Shown here in pieces: positions 63,440-64,000 of a DNA stretch of 64,000 bases. Position numbers and translations under genes: made by a program. Location of the stretch: the NCBI GenBank assembly GCA_026874595.1, contig CM049310.1, positions 51,275,058-51,339,057 of the forward strand, in the 5' to 3' direction. The notes beneath the pieces were generated by a model. That model had not been told where the DNA came from. It did no database searches and saw only the letters and a program-made list of their open reading frames with translations. The DNA is from Sipunculus nudus. Its lineage: Eukaryota; Annelida; Sipuncula; Golfingiida; Sipunculidae. The first letter of the stretch is position 1. Every line of letters begins with the position of its first letter.

Positions 63440-63790
63440 TACCTGAATACTATACCGCTATAGTCTGGTAGATAACTCCAGCATTACTGAGATAAAGGAT
63501 GCGTTCACTCGTTAAATGTATCATAATGTACACCCGCATGGTGCATCTCAGTTCCTATTTTATCTGTGAGATCATTGAGATAGAGAAGATGGACATTTAA
63601 ATGTTTAAAGTCTACCTTTATGCAAGATATAGCAATATCACATGCGGGATAGGGGTGTTTTACTTCTGAGTTATTGCTGAATGTTATTTGCACCTATCGT
63701 ACTTGCACAAGCGATTATATCATAAAGGCATCTGCAGCACCTGTTTCACTTTTGTGCTTCAAGGTTAAGGTATGTTTCAAAGGATGCACC
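63440..63790 (-). promoter_or_regulatory. Proximal upstream region of P3 conserved with the other copies
   Basis: Blocks align by eye with 2400-2760, 21580-21940 and 41130-41490 despite the loss of similarity in intron 1. No binding site is claimed. Confidence 0.5.
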
Positions 63791-63897
63791 CCTGGCAAAA
63801 ACACCCACAATTCATGTTCAGTCCGAATATAGTTCTATATTCATGTGAAGCCAGAGAGTCCTCATAATTTTAAGACGAATGCAGTACTCTTTCTAAT

Positions 63898-63901
<4 letters not shown>

Positions 63902-63968
<67 letters not shown>
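63902..63968. repeat. (AT)n microsatellite upstream of P3
   Basis: About 67 bp of TA repeats some 460 bp upstream of the P3 TATA box. Confidence 0.9.
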
Positions 63969-63970
<2 letters not shown>

Positions 63971-64000
63971 ATGAAATCGTCATTCATTATCATAATTTAT

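Overview
The window is AT-rich eukaryotic DNA with short exons separated by GT-AG introns, a tRNA-derived SINE, a dead LINE, long (AT)n arrays and dispersed repeats carrying TGACCTTGACC-like cores. That repeat style is what I associate with bivalve molluscs. The species is not identified and the lineage call is an inference.

The main structure is a head-to-tail tandem array, all on the minus strand. It holds one large multi-exon gene of a family I do not recognise. Position 1 reappears at 19178 and again at 38256, so the unit is about 19.1 kb. Units 1 and 2 are almost identical by eye. Unit 3 is slightly more diverged and stops matching near 57.2 kb. I call the genes P0 (only the 5' end, 199-2326, rest off the left edge), P1 (9805-21506), P2 (28977-41044) and P3 (48561-63364).

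Each gene has the same layout. A TATA box precedes exon 1, which encodes MKPT... An 80-bp exon 2 completes a signal peptide split across the two exons. Exon 3 (about 3.3 kb) encodes about 1,100 residues of beta-rich modules ending in 21-residue helical repeats. Exons 4-6 form a small Cys/Arg-rich cassette with a UCMA/Gla-rich-protein-like motif and a furin-type KRVRR site. A doubtful exon 7 follows, then exons 8-11 with more helical repeats, a stop and an AATAAA signal. Phases agree across all junctions when exon 7 is skipped (2-1-1-0-1-0-2-2-1), predicting a secreted protein of about 1,428 residues. P2 has no visible lesion. P1 has a one-base insertion in exon 10. P3 has a nonsense codon in the doubtful exon 7.

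Between the genes (about 2.4-9.75, 21.6-28.9 and 41.1-48.5 kb) each unit carries the same SINE, the same frameshifted reverse-transcriptase remnant and the same dispersed repeats, so these inserted before the duplications. The last 6.8 kb is the 5' part of P3, with a 5-kb intron 1 full of microsatellites and repeats. Its exons 1-2 and promoter align with the other copies, but its introns largely do not. P3 therefore looks like an older paralogue whose 3' part was homogenised with, or joined to, the younger units inside exon 3.
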